Notes: generated by a model from the sequence alone, not told the origin. 64,000 bases of DNA from Nocardia grenadensis NBRC 108939 (GCF_001613445.1 NZ_BDCJ01000018.1:1-64000); one strand, 5' to 3'; shown: positions 32,303 through 41,347, numbered from the stretch's first letter. A program made the numbers and translations.

Positions 32303-35300
32303 CTATTCGAGTTCGCCCTCGGTCTCCAGATACACCTGGCGCAACCGGTCGAGCGTCTCCCGCTCGGGGCTCGCCCACATTCCGCGTTCGGCCGCCTCGA
32401 GTAGACGTTCGGCGATACCGTGCAATGCCCACGGATTGGACTGCTCCATGAACTTGCGGTTCGTCTCGTCGAACACATAGCTCTCGGAAAGTTTCTCGTA
32501 CATCCAATCGGCGATCACATCGGTGGTCGCGTCGTAGCCGAACAGGTAGTCCACGGTGGCCGCCATCTCGAAGGCACCTTTGTACCCGTGCCGGCGCATG
32601 GCCTCGAGCCAGCGCGGATTGACCACCCGGGCCCGGAAGACGCGGGTGGTCTCCTCCGACAGCGTGCGGGTGCGGACCGCGTCCGGGCGGGTGCTGTCGC
32701 CGATATAGGCCTCCGGGTTTTTACCCGTCAGGGCGCGCACCGTGGCGACCATCCCGCCGTGGTACTGGAAGTAGTCGTCGGAGTCGGCGATATCGTGCTC
32801 ACGGGTATCGGTGTTCTTCGCGGCCACCGCGATCCGGCGGTACGCGGTACGCATATCGTCGGCCGCCGGGGCGCCGTCGAGGTCGCGCCCGTAGGCGTAG
32901 CCGCCCCAGATGGTGTAGACCTGCGCGAGATCGTCGTCGGTGCGCCAGCTCTTGGAATCGATCAGCTGGAGCAGGCCCGCGCCGTAGGTGCCCGGTTTCG
33001 ACCCGAAGATCCGGGTGGTGGCCCGGCGCTCGTCACCGTGTTCGGCGAGATCGGCGCGGGCGTGGGCGCGGACGTAGTTGGTCTCCGCGGGCTCGTCGAG
33101 ATCGGCCACGAGCCGGACCGCGTCGTCGAGCAGCGCCAGGACATGCGGGAAGGCGTCGCGGAAGAATCCGCTGATCCGTACCGTCACGTCCACACGCGGC
33201 CGGCCCAGTTCCACGGGCTCGATCACCTCGAGGGTGGTGACCCGGCGGCTGGCCTCGTCCCAGACCGGGCGCACCCCGAGCAGGGCGAGTACCTCGGCGA
33301 TATCGTCGCCGGAAGTGCGCATGGCCGAGGTGCCCCAGACCGACAGGCCCACCGAGCGCGGGTACTCGCCGTGGTCGGCCCGATAGCGTTCGAGCAGTGA
33401 TTCGGCCATGGCCTGCCCGGTTTCCCAGGCCAGCCGCGACGGGACGGCCTTGGGGTCCACGGAGTAGAAGTTACGGCCGGTCGGCAGCACATTGATCAGG
33501 CCGCGCAGCGGCGAACCGCTCGGGCCGGCGGGGATGAAACCACCGTTCAGCGCATGCAGGACGCGGTCGATCTCGACTCCGGTCCCCCGCAGCCGCGGCA
33601 CCACCTCGGTCGCGGCGAAACGCAGCACCGCGGCGACCGCCGCGCGATCGCCGCCGGCCGTTTCGAACAGTTCGTCCGCGTGCTCGTCGACGAGCCGGTC
33701 CACGGCCTCCGGCGCCCACCCGGCGGCCTGCAGCGCGACGATCAGTTCGCGGGCGCGGGCCTCCACCGTATCGACCCGTTCCCGCGCCTCCCCACCGGAT
33801 TCGCTGAGCCCCAGCGCTTCCCGCAGCCCCGGCACCGACATCTCCCCGCCCCACAACTGCCGGGCCCGCAGCATGGCCAGGACCAGGTCGACCTCGCCGG
33901 CACCGGCCGGGGCGCGGCCGAGAATGTGCAGGCCGTCGCGGATCTGGACATCCTTGATCTCGCACAGCCAGCCGTCGACGTGCAGCAGCATATCGTCGAA
34001 GGATTCCTCGTCCGGGCGTTCGGCCAGCCCCAGATCGTGGTCCATCTTCGCGGCGCGCATGAGCGTCCAGATCTGCTGCCGGATAGCGGGCAGTTTGGCC
34101 GGGTCCAGCGCGGAGATGTTCGCGTGCTCGTCGAGCAACTGTTCGAGGCGGGAGATATCGCCATAACTTTCGGCGCGCGCCATCGGCGGGATCAGATGAT
34201 CCACCAGGGTGGCGTGGGCGCGGCGTTTGGCCTGGGTGCCCTCCCCCGGATCGTTCACCAGGAACGGGTAGATCAACGGCAGATCCCCCAAGGCGGCATC
34301 GGTACCACACGCCGCGGACATGCCCAGGGTCTTTCCGGGCAGCCATTCCAGATTGCCGTGCTTACCCAGATGCACCATCGCGTCCGCGCCGAAACCCCCG
34401 GCCGCGGCATCGGTGGAAAGCCACCGGTACGCGGCGAGGTAGTGGTGGCTCGGCGGGAGATCCGGGTCGTGGTAGATGGCGACCGGGTTCTCGCCGAAAC
34501 CACGCGGCGGCTGCACCATGAGCACCACATTGCCGAAACGCAGTGCGGCGATGACGATTTCGCCGCGCGGGTCGGCGGAACGGTCCACGTAGAGCTCGCC
34601 CGGGGGCGGCCCCCACGCCTCGACGACCGCGGCGCGAAGCTCCTCGGGCAGCGTGTCGAACCAGGCGGTGTAGACCTCGGCGCCGATCCTTACCGGGTTG
34701 CCCTCGAGTTGTTCGGCGGTGAGCCAATCGGGATCCTGTCCGCCGGCGGCGATCAGCGCGTGCATCAGCGCGTCGCCGTCGCGTTCCTCCAGGCCCGGGA
34801 CCTCACCCGGGGCGCCGAGATCGTATCCGGCGGCCCGCAATTCGGTGAGCAGGGCGATAGCGCTGGCGGGCGTATCGAGTCCGACGGCATTGCCGATGCG
34901 AGCGTGTTTGGTCGGGTAGGCCGACAGCATGAGCGCCAGGCGTTTGCGGTCGGCGGGGATATACCGCAACCGCGCGTGCCGCACCGCGATCCCGGCGACC
35001 CGGGCGGCACGTTCGGCGTCGGGCACGTAGGTGGACAGTCCGTCCTCGTCGAACTCCTTGAACGAGAACGGCACCGTGACGATCCGGCCGTCGAACTCCG
35101 GGACCGCGACCTGGGTCGCCACGTCCAGCGGGGACAGCCCGTCGTCGTTGGCCTCCCACTGCGCGCGGCCACTGGTCAGGCAAAGGCCCTGCAGGATCGG
35201 GATATCCAGTTCGGCCAGCGCGCCGATATCCCATGCCTCGTCGTCGCCGCCCGCCGTGGCCAGCGCCGGTTTGCTGCCGCCGGCCGCCAGCACGGTGACC

Positions 35301-35935
35301 ACCAATGCGTCGGCCTGCCGGAGGGTGGCGAGCAGGTCGGGTTCGGCGGTACGCAGGGAGGCGCAGTAGACGGGCAGCGGTACCGCGCCGGCATCCTCGA
35401 TCGCAGCGCACAGCGCGTCGATATAGCCGGTGTTCCCGGCCAGGTGCTGGGCCCGGTAGTAGACGACGCCGACCGTCGGCTTCCCGGCCACCGGTTCGGG
35501 ATGCCGCGCGGCGCGTTCGAGCCGGCCCCAGGCGGGCAACTGCATCGGCGGTTCGAACCCGTGCCCGGTGAGCAGGACGGTATCGGAGAGGAAATTGTGC
35601 AGCCGGCGCAGATTCTGCGGGCCACCGGCCGCCAGATAGTTGTGCGCGTCGGAAGCCACGCCGACCGGTACGGTCGAACACTCCATCAGTTCGGCGTCGG
35701 GGGCCATCTCGCCGCCGACCGCGACCACCGGCACCCCGCTCGCCCGCACCGCGGTCAGGCCGTCCTCCCAGGCCCGCTTGCCGCCGAGGACCCGCACGAT
35801 CACCAGATCGGCGTCCGCGAGCAGGCCGGGCAGATCCTCCACCAGCAACCGGGCCGGATTGGCCCACCGGTACTCGGCGCCGCTGGCACGCGCGCTCAGC
35901 AGATCGGTATCGGAGGTGGACAGCAGCAGAATCAC
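32303..35935 (-). CDS. cobN: Cobaltochelatase subunit CobN
   Basis: A 1210-residue CobN, the large subunit that inserts cobalt into hydrogenobyrinate a,c-diamide in the aerobic cobalamin pathway, working with the CobS/CobT or ChlI/ChlD-type AAA+ partners. The start IxLLLSTSDTDLLSARASGA is the canonical CobN N-terminus, and FGADAMVHLGKHGNLEWLPG and VDYLFGYDATTDVIADWMYE are further signatures. GTG at 35935 is preceded by AGGAAGG. A cobalamin riboswitch lies in the 5' leader. The length is normal and no break is seen. Confidence 0.97.
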   Translation of the reverse strand: MILLLSTSDTDLLSARASGAEYRWANPARLLVEDLPGLLADADLVIVRVLGGKRAWEDGLTAVRASGVPVVAVGGEMAPDAELMECSTVPVGVASDAHNYLAAGGPQNLRRLHNFLSDTVLLTGHGFEPPMQLPAWGRLERAARHPEPVAGKPTVGVVYYRAQHLAGNTGYIDALCAAIEDAGAVPLPVYCASLRTAEPDLLATLRQADALVVTVLAAGGSKPALATAGGDDEAWDIGALAELDIPILQGLCLTSGRAQWEANDDGLSPLDVATQVAVPEFDGRIVTVPFSFKEFDEDGLSTYVPDAERAARVAGIAVRHARLRYIPADRKRLALMLSAYPTKHARIGNAVGLDTPASAIALLTELRAAGYDLGAPGEVPGLEERDGDALMHALIAAGGQDPDWLTAEQLEGNPVRIGAEVYTAWFDTLPEELRAAVVEAWGPPPGELYVDRSADPRGEIVIAALRFGNVVLMVQPPRGFGENPVAIYHDPDLPPSHHYLAAYRWLSTDAAAGGFGADAMVHLGKHGNLEWLPGKTLGMSAACGTDAALGDLPLIYPFLVNDPGEGTQAKRRAHATLVDHLIPPMARAESYGDISRLEQLLDEHANISALDPAKLPAIRQQIWTLMRAAKMDHDLGLAERPDEESFDDMLLHVDGWLCEIKDVQIRDGLHILGRAPAGAGEVDLVLAMLRARQLWGGEMSVPGLREALGLSESGGEARERVDTVEARARELIVALQAAGWAPEAVDRLVDEHADELFETAGGDRAAVAAVLRFAATEVVPRLRGTGVEIDRVLHALNGGFIPAGPSGSPLRGLINVLPTGRNFYSVDPKAVPSRLAWETGQAMAESLLERYRADHGEYPRSVGLSVWGTSAMRTSGDDIAEVLALLGVRPVWDEASRRVTTLEVIEPVELGRPRVDVTVRISGFFRDAFPHVLALLDDAVRLVADLDEPAETNYVRAHARADLAEHGDERRATTRIFGSKPGTYGAGLLQLIDSKSWRTDDDLAQVYTIWGGYAYGRDLDGAPAADDMRTAYRRIAVAAKNTDTREHDIADSDDYFQYHGGMVATVRALTGKNPEAYIGDSTRPDAVRTRTLSEETTRVFRARVVNPRWLEAMRRHGYKGAFEMAATVDYLFGYDATTDVIADWMYEKLSESYVFDETNRKFMEQSNPWALHGIAERLLEAAERGMWASPERETLDRLRQVYLETEGELE

Positions 35936-35983
35936 AGCGATGACCTTCCTGGGGTGACGCGCCCGTGGGGGTTGTGTGCTCGC

Positions 35984-36075
35984 CGGAGAGGGTCTGGCTG
36001 TGTCAGTGGCGCGACCGCACCGGAGTTCCACCGGTTTCCTCGTCACCCGTCGAGCCCCCGGATGCTACCGCGACC
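35984..36075 (-). promoter_or_regulatory. Cobalamin riboswitch in the cobN leader
   Basis: Read on the minus strand, the leader contains GAGGAAACCGGTGGAACTCC, then GGTGCGGTCGCGCCACTG, then AGCCAGACC. These are the conserved GGAA-CCGGTG-AA-TCCGG core, the CGCCACTG (B12) box at 36010-36004 and the closing AGCCAGACC segment (35999-35991) of cobalamin riboswitches. CATCCG and CGGGTG near 36045-36067 can form the adjoining stem. The expression platform (35936-35983) contains a C-rich run able to mask the AGGAAGG ribosome-binding site, so translational shut-off of cobN by adenosylcobalamin is likely. Exact ends are approximate. Confidence 0.85.
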
Positions 36076-36162
36076 GCCGGAACCGTCGGTCACCACACCG
36101 GCGCGCGGCCTCCGGACAACCTGTACTTGCCGACGCCTCGCGTCCCGGGTTGGCTTCCTGCC

Positions 36163-36564
36163 ATGACCGACGACGCGGGTACGCAACTGTTCCACCAGTC
36201 CATGCCCTTCACCGAACGCCTGGGCGTGGAGGTGCTCGAACACGGTCCTGGGTTGGTGCGCAGCCGCATCGCCTGGGACGAGACACTGTGCACGCTGGGC
36301 GGCGCGCTGCACGGCGGCGTGCTGATGACGCTGGCGGATTCGACCGCGGCGGTCTGCGCGTTCCTCAATCTGCCCGAAGGCGCCCAGGCGACCACCACCG
36401 TCGAATCGAAGACGAACTTCCTGCGGGCGGTGCGGTCGGGTCATGCGGAGGCATCGTCGCGGCCGCTGCACACCGGGCGGTCGTTCATCGTGGTCGAGAC
36501 CGAGGTCCGCGACGACGCGGGCAAGCTGGTGGGGAAGGTGACCCAGACCCAGGCGGTGCTCTAG
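36163..36564 (+). CDS. PaaI family (hotdog) thioesterase
   Basis: A 133-residue single hotdog-fold protein with the PaaI signature GALHGGVLMTLADSTAAVCA and a later TVESKTNFLRA strand. Such enzymes hydrolyse acyl-CoA thioesters, often of aromatic acids, in the cytoplasm. The ATG at 36163 lies within a frame open far upstream, but hotdog homology begins here. It is divergent from cobN and 26 nt upstream of cobG, so it may be co-transcribed with cobG. Its substrate is unknown. Confidence 0.85.
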   Translation: MTDDAGTQLFHQSMPFTERLGVEVLEHGPGLVRSRIAWDETLCTLGGALHGGVLMTLADSTAAVCAFLNLPEGAQATTTVESKTNFLRAVRSGHAEASSRPLHTGRSFIVVETEVRDDAGKLVGKVTQTQAVL

Positions 36565-36590
36565 TACGGCCTCCGTAAACTGGTCGGATC

Positions 36591-37775
36591 ATGGCACGTA
36601 CCGATCCCGATTCCTGCCCCGGTGTCCTGCGCCTGCACGAGGCCGCCGACGGCCCGCTGGCCCGGGTCCGGGTGCCGGGCGGGGCGCTCGCGCCGGAGCA
36701 GTTGCAGACCCTCGCCGCGGCCGCCGCCGAGCTCGGCGACGGGCATATCGAACTGACCTCGCGCGGCAATGTGCAGTTGCGCAGGATCCGCGATGCCGAC
36801 GCGCTCACCGAATGGCTGGCCGGTGCCGGGCTGCTGCCGAGCCGCACCCACGAGCGGGTCCGCAATATCATCGCCTCGCCCCTGTCCGGACGGGTCGGTG
36901 ACCACCCCGATATCCGGCCGCTGGTCGCCGCACTCGACGCGGGGCTGCTCGGCTCGCCCCGGCTGGCCGAACTCCCGGGCCGGGTCCTGTTCACCCTCGA
37001 CGACGGCCGGGGGGATGTGAGCCCGCTCGGCCCGGATATCGGACTGCACGTACTCGACCGTGACCGGTCCGCCCTCCTGCTCGCCGGGCGGGACAGCGGT
37101 ATCCGCGTGACCACCGCCGAAGCGCCCGAGGTGCTGCTGGCGGCCGCGCACGGTTTCCTGGCACTCGCCGACGGGCAGTGGCGCCTGCACGAGGTCGCCG
37201 ACGGCGCCACGCGGCTGGCCGCACTGCTGGGGCTCGAACCCGGGCCCGAACGGCTGGAATACACCGGCCCCGGGGATCCGCCGATCGGCTGGCTGCCCCA
37301 GCGCGACGGTCTCGTCGCGCTGGGCGCGGGGGTCCGGCTTGGCTCCTTGCCCGCCCGCACCGCCGAATTCCTCGCCGCGGTCGAACGCCCGATCCTGCTG
37401 ACTCCGTGGCGCAGCCTGATCGTCACCGATCTGGAGGAATGGCCCGCCGAACAGGTCGTCCGGGTGCTGGCGCCGATGGGTCTCGTCTTCGATGCCGATT
37501 CACCGTGGCTGCGGGTCACCGCCTGCGCCGGAGCGCCCGGGTGCGCGAAATCGCATACCGACGTCCGGGCCGACGCCGCGGCCGCGGTCGAATCGGGCCG
37601 GACGGATAGCTCCGACGCCGACGGCTCGAGTACGCCGCTCCCGGCCGCCGAGATCACCACGGCCGGGCGGCAGCACTGGTCGGGATGCGAGCGCCGCTGC
37701 GGTCGGCCCGCCGCGGCGGCCACCGAGGTTACCGCCGGTCCCGAAGGCTACCGGGTGACGCCGCCGCGCATCTGA
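36591..37775 (+). CDS. cobG: Precorrin-3B synthase CobG
   Basis: A 394-residue member of the nitrite/sulfite reductase ferredoxin-like group. It has two ferredoxin-like half-domains (IELTSRGNVQLRRI in the first) and Fe-S cysteines in TACAGAPGCAKSHTD and WSGCERRCGRP. CobG uses oxygen to convert precorrin-3A to precorrin-3B in the aerobic cobalamin pathway, made through to ring contraction by CobJ. It follows the PaaI-type gene by 26 nt. In Mycobacterium tuberculosis cobG is followed directly by cobH; here cobH lies 24 kb downstream. Confidence 0.92.
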   Translation: MARTDPDSCPGVLRLHEAADGPLARVRVPGGALAPEQLQTLAAAAAELGDGHIELTSRGNVQLRRIRDADALTEWLAGAGLLPSRTHERVRNIIASPLSGRVGDHPDIRPLVAALDAGLLGSPRLAELPGRVLFTLDDGRGDVSPLGPDIGLHVLDRDRSALLLAGRDSGIRVTTAEAPEVLLAAAHGFLALADGQWRLHEVADGATRLAALLGLEPGPERLEYTGPGDPPIGWLPQRDGLVALGAGVRLGSLPARTAEFLAAVERPILLTPWRSLIVTDLEEWPAEQVVRVLAPMGLVFDADSPWLRVTACAGAPGCAKSHTDVRADAAAAVESGRTDSSDADGSSTPLPAAEITTAGRQHWSGCERRCGRPAAAATEVTAGPEGYRVTPPRI

Positions 37776-37809
37776 ACCGCCGTGCCGCGGCGCCGCCCGG
37801 CGAACTGCC

Positions 37810-37977
37810 CTACTGCTGCTGCGACGTCGAGGGCTTTTCGATCGGCCGCGAGCGACGATCTCCGTCGTCCTGTTTGCCGTGGCTGGCCACCAGGAGTACG
37901 ACGATCAACAGCCCCATCACCGCCGCGACCGCCAGCGCGGCCGACGGTTTGCGCAACTGCTCGGTTTCCTCGCGCAC
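37810..37977 (-). CDS. Small single-pass membrane protein
   Basis: 55 residues: a charged N-terminus (REETEQLRKPSA), one hydrophobic helix (ALAVAAVMGLLIVVLLVA) and a charged Lys/Asp/Arg tail. The GTG at 37977 has GGAGG 8 nt upstream. The frame is open further up to an ATG at 38118, which would add 47 low-complexity residues; the short form is preferred for its ribosome-binding site. No family is recognised. It converges on cobG with a 34-bp gap. Confidence 0.55.
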   Translation of the reverse strand: MREETEQLRKPSAALAVAAVMGLLIVVLLVASHGKQDDGDRRSRPIEKPSTSQQQ

Positions 37978-38329
37978 CGACACTTCCTCCGGCCACTGCA
38001 CGACGGGTTCGGCGGCACGGCGCTCGGGACGCCCCGCGGCTGCCGGACACCCATTCGACCGACTCGTATTCCCGGTGACGAACGACGACCTGCCTTGCGG
38101 CTCCTGAACTGTGAGCATGCGAAAATCGTATCGACGTGGGACCGGCGGATTTTCGAAAACTTCCCAGCAATGGGGAATTTATCCCGCGATGACGCGGGGG
38201 TGTCCCAGGTCACGTATGCGCCGGTCAGCGGCTCGGAGCCGGGAACAGCAGGCCCGCAACGCAAATCGGCCCACTGTGACGTGCGGTACGCTGTTCGGCC
38301 GGCTCCGCTTTTGTGTCGCAAACCATAGA
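37978..38329. other. 352-bp stretch, left boundary of the cob-splitting insert
   Basis: No intact gene is visible apart from the optional N-terminal extension of the small membrane protein. GC content falls around 38130-38200 compared with cobG. This is the point after which decayed genes and mobile-element remnants start. Confidence 0.4.
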
Positions 38330-38868
38330 TCAACCGGCCCGGACGCGCCGGACACCCGCGTAGGCACGAGGGGCGTACCGCAGCCGGTCGGGCAGCAGCG
38401 GCCAGACCGTACGCACCACCGCCGTGAACACCCCGAACAGCTTCTGGCCCACGGCCGTCCAGCGCAGCTCCAGGATCTCGCGGGCACGTTCGGGCATGAG
38501 ACCATTGGCCAGCCAGACATTGAACGCCATCACCGGCCGCCAGATCACCGACCACACCGGTTCCGGGATACCGGGCAGCGCCGGAATCCGGGTGCTGCCG
38601 AGCGGAGCGCGAAATCAGTGGTGGCATTGGCCTCGAACACCTCGTCGATGGTGCGGTGCCAGTACTCCTCGAACTCGGCGTAGTCCGCCACCAGCACCCG
38701 GTCGGACAGTCGGTACATGCGCCACCAGGTGACGCCCTCGGCGATCAACTGATCCTTTTCCGCAGTAGTGAGCGGGGTCCCGAAATGCTCATTGAGGGCG
38801 ATGGTGAGTTCGACGAAGGTCGCGTGGGTCCACCAGTAGACCTCGGGGTTGAGCGCGTGGCAGAAATT
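38330..38868 (-). pseudogene. Remnant of an MpaB-family (DUF2236) oxygenase
   Basis: Two frames carry successive parts of one protein. ALNPEVYWWTHATFVELTIA to the YAEFEEYWHRTIDEVFEANA region occupies about 38856-38610. After a shift near 38605-38612 the next frame continues with IPALPGIPEPVWSVIWRPVM and LPDRLRYAPRAY to the stop at 38330. This is the C-terminal half of an oxygenase-MpaB (DUF2236, latex-clearing-protein-like) protein. The N-terminal half with its haem-binding residues is missing, so the gene is both truncated and frameshifted. Confidence 0.75.
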
Positions 38869-39235
38869 CTTCAGTGACGACTGTAGACATTCGGCAGGAT
38901 ATGGGGTAACTTCTGACTCGTTGGAAGTGAAGGAAGTATCCATACGGCACGGGAGATGATGAACTGCCCGTGATGGCGGAAACGGCGGGCGCGGCCAGGG
39001 GACCAGGATGTACAACGGTCCTACCGCCCGCCGGGAAGCAAGCGAAGTTGCACGGAAAGAAGATGAAGTAACACCTTGAAGAGAAAGGAGGCGTTGCCCG
39101 TCGGGTCACCCGTGAAGATATGCGATTCGGGTGATCGCCGACGTCTCGGTTACATGTCGGAAGACGAAGTAATTCCCCCTTTCGGTACCCCGGCGCCGTC
39201 GGCGCCGGGGTACTACGGCGTCTGGAGGCCGTACG
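38869..39235 (+). promoter_or_regulatory. Structured leader of the MerR-like gene with a strong hairpin
   Basis: No protein gene is supported in this 367-bp stretch. At 39185-39213, GTACCCCGGCGCC and GGCGCCGGGGTAC form a perfect 13-bp stem with a GTC loop. No U-run follows, so it is unlikely to be a simple terminator. GGAGG starts 11 nt after the stem (39224-39228). Another pairing, CACCCG (39105-39111 region) with CGGGTG (39128-39134 region), is possible upstream. The arrangement suggests translational control of the gene at 39236. Confidence 0.5.
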
Positions 39236-39550
39236 ATTTCCGAACCCCCCACCGCGAACGAGAAGTTCGACGATGACGACTACCCCGCCTACACCATGGG
39301 CCGAGCCGCGGACATGCTCGGCACCACTCAAGCGTTCCTGCGCACCCTCGACGACGCAGGACTGATCACCCCGCAACGCTCCGCCGGCGGGCATCGCCGC
39401 TATTCCCGCTACCAGCTGCGCATCGCCGCCCGCGCCCGCGAACTCATGGACTCCGGCACCCCCTTGGACGCGGCATGCCGGATCATCATCCTCGAGGACC
39501 AACTCGCCGAAGCCCGCGAAATAAACGCCAAACTCACCGAGAAAGGTTGA
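39236..39550 (+). CDS. MerR-type helix-turn-helix regulator, probable ATT start
   Basis: About 104 residues: an acidic N-terminus (FDDDDYPAYTMGRAADMLGT), then a MerR HTH (QAFLRTLDDAGLITPQRSAG and GHRRYSRYQLRIAARARELM) and a short dimerisation helix. Mycobacterial relatives, as recalled, also begin with an acidic DDDxYPAYTMGRAA segment, so translation should start before the ATG at 39296. Upstream in frame to a stop at 39170 there is no ATG, GTG, TTG or CTG. The only well-placed codon is ATT at 39236, 7 nt after GGAGG. A strong hairpin lies before that site. The target genes are unknown. Confidence 0.65.
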   Translation: MSEPPTANEKFDDDDYPAYTMGRAADMLGTTQAFLRTLDDAGLITPQRSAGGHRRYSRYQLRIAARARELMDSGTPLDAACRIIILEDQLAEAREINAKLTEKG

Positions 39551-39619
39551 CCACACCGGCACACCTGCGGACCGGTGAATTCCCCCCGGGTCCCCGGCAT
39601 CGCGACCGGTCACCGTCGG

Positions 39620-39812
39620 TCCTCATGGCGGGCGGCCGGCCGAGCCGGTTGAGCTCGGTGACGACCAACTGATCTCCGGGCCGATTCGCCACCAGCAACG
39701 CCTTGTCCAACTCTGGTCGGGCGGCGAGCTTCCCGGAAACCTTGTCGAGAAGGATCTGCTCGCAGCCAGGCGGCGAGCGCGTCATGCCGAGCTTGGGGGG
39801 TTCTGTTCGGTG
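39620..39812 (-). pseudogene. Remnant of a serine recombinase (resolvase/invertase)
   Basis: One frame contains PGCEQILLDKVSGKLAARPE and RPGDQLVVTELNRLGR, a clear match to the N-terminal resolvase domain. The preceding piece NRTPQARHDALAAWL lies in another frame, so a frameshift occurred near 39767. The catalytic-serine N-terminus and the DNA-binding C-terminus are both absent. It marks past mobile-element activity. Confidence 0.75.
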
Positions 39813-40013
39813 GCGGATACACATCCGATTCTCACGATCGGCAACGTATCGCAAACCCCCGACAGGTTGACATAGATGCGGACACGGCACGATGACAAAC
39901 TCCACCTGCGGAGACCCGTGGACCCCGGAGTGTCTCACGAATGATCGTCGACTTGACCGTGAGCGTCGAATGGCGGACACCTCCGACCGTCAATTTGCCC
40001 GAGGCAGATATCC

Positions 40014-40820
40014 TCAACGTGTGGCACGCAATGTGTCCTTCACTTCTGTGCGGAATTCTGTGAACATTCCCTCCACCATGGTTCTCGTCGTCGGCGGGGC
40101 GGTATCGGGAGAGCCCGCATCGAACGGTGGCCGCGGTGCGTATTCGGCCATCAGTTGCACCGTTTCCGCGTAGCGCTGGTCGCGCAGCAGCGACAGGATG
40201 ACGTAGCTGAGGTCCAGTCCGCCGCTTACGCCGGCGCCGGTGACCCGATTGCGGTCGACGACGACACGCGAGTCGATTGATATCGCGCCGGCTTCGGCGA
40301 GTAGATCGCGCGCGGCCCAGTGCGATGTGGCCCGGTAACCGTGCAACAACCCCGCCACGCCAAGCAGCAGCGAACCGGTGCAGACACTGGTGACCCATCT
40401 TGCTCTTGCGCCGTGATCCGCAACGAATCGAACGACGTTGTCGTCGCGCATCGCGGCCAGCGTTCCATTCGTTCCGCCAGGTACGAACAACACATCGACA
40501 TCACGAGGGCATTGATCGAAGGTTGCCGTCGGCATGAGGGTCACTCCGGTATCGGTGACTATGGGATCCATGGTGGCGGCGATCTGGTGCACGGTTGCCC
40601 CTGTCAGGCATCCGAACGCATATTGGGGACCGACGAAGTCCAGCGCTGTGCACTGAGGGTAGAGCAGCATGGCAATCTGCTCATTTCCGTCGAGCAGAGG
40701 TTCATCGACCGGCCGAATGTGGGCCGAGGTATCGCCCGAGCCCGGCTGCCCACGCAGCCACGGCACGCCGGTCAAAACCGCGGTGGCACTCATCAGGAAA
40801 TCTCGGCGACCAGCAAACAT
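40014..40820 (-). CDS. DJ-1/PfpI family protein with Tat signal (isonitrile hydratase-like)
   Basis: 268 residues. The N-terminus GRRDFLMSATAVLTG is a twin-arginine signal, so the protein should be exported folded. The DJ-1/PfpI domain (about 45-235) has the nucleophile elbow WVTSVCTGSLLLGVAG with a reactive Cys and TSHWAARDLLAEAG after it, as in isonitrile hydratases and AraC-fused GlxA proteins. LYPQCTALDFVGPQYAFG opens the domain. GGAAGG lies 5 nt before the ATG at 40820. An exported member is unusual, as most act in the cytoplasm. The substrate is unproven. Confidence 0.8.
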   Translation of the reverse strand: MFAGRRDFLMSATAVLTGVPWLRGQPGSGDTSAHIRPVDEPLLDGNEQIAMLLYPQCTALDFVGPQYAFGCLTGATVHQIAATMDPIVTDTGVTLMPTATFDQCPRDVDVLFVPGGTNGTLAAMRDDNVVRFVADHGARARWVTSVCTGSLLLGVAGLLHGYRATSHWAARDLLAEAGAISIDSRVVVDRNRVTGAGVSGGLDLSYVILSLLRDQRYAETVQLMAEYAPRPPFDAGSPDTAPPTTRTMVEGMFTEFRTEVKDTLRATR

Positions 40821-41082
40821 CTCTGCCTTCCCACGACAGTCGTCCCTCGGTGCTGCGCTACAACAGAATTCACTGCAGCAACGCAGGCACAAATCTACTA
40901 CAGCATGTAGGAGATTCTCGTGGTGGTGCTCAGCGCTCGATCCCTCGCAACTGGGCGCGGGCCATGGCGAATCCGGCCGAACACCACCCCCTCTCCGTCG
41001 GCGCCACCTGACGCCGCGAAAACAGCGCCACCTACCGCTGCGAGTCACAGACCTGGGCGTGACTCGCAGCAGAAGGCACGCG

Positions 41083-41219
41083 TCGGCGATCGCCACGCTG
41101 GTGGAGCGGACCAGCCGATTCATCGCCTACGAACTCGGCCCCGCAGAATCCACGGATACCGCAGCCCGGCCGAGGTCTATGCTGAACACCTGAACAGCGG
41201 TGATGCACTCACCCTTTGA
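41083..41219 (+). pseudogene. Remnant of an IS30-family transposase
   Basis: SAIATLVERTSRFI in one frame (from 41083) matches the DDE-core start of IS30 transposases. GYRSPAEVYAEHLN in another frame, ending at 41219, matches their C-terminus. The roughly 170 residues between these in an intact enzyme are missing, so it is an internally deleted scar. The preceding 262 bp (40821-41082) contain no recognisable gene. Confidence 0.65.
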
Positions 41220-41325
41220 GACCGCCATCGTTGGCGGGAGAGCAATGCTCAAGACCTGTGGATCGGTCTCGGGTTGAACGCGAAGGGCGTACCTTCCCGA
41301 GTGATCGATCGATGGTCACCGAGTA

Positions 41326-41347
41326 GGCCCGCGTTGCTGCGCGGGCC
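41326..41347. terminator. Hairpin upstream of the IS256-type transposase
   Basis: GGCCCGCG (41326-41333) and CGCGGGCC (41340-41347) form an 8-bp GC stem with a 6-nt loop, 15 nt before the transposase GTG. Such hairpins in insertion-sequence leaders often limit read-through from flanking promoters by ending transcription or masking the ribosome-binding site. Confidence 0.4.

Noticed and set aside
33554..36166. An 870-codon plus-strand frame opposite cobN
   Set aside because: Antisense shadow of a clear, full-length CobN; composition is typical of reverse-frame GC-rich DNA.
39076..39276. A 66-codon frame in the leader of the MerR-like gene
   Set aside because: Its TTG start has no ribosome-binding site, its sequence matches nothing and it overlaps the strong hairpin and the GGAGG used by the MerR-like gene.
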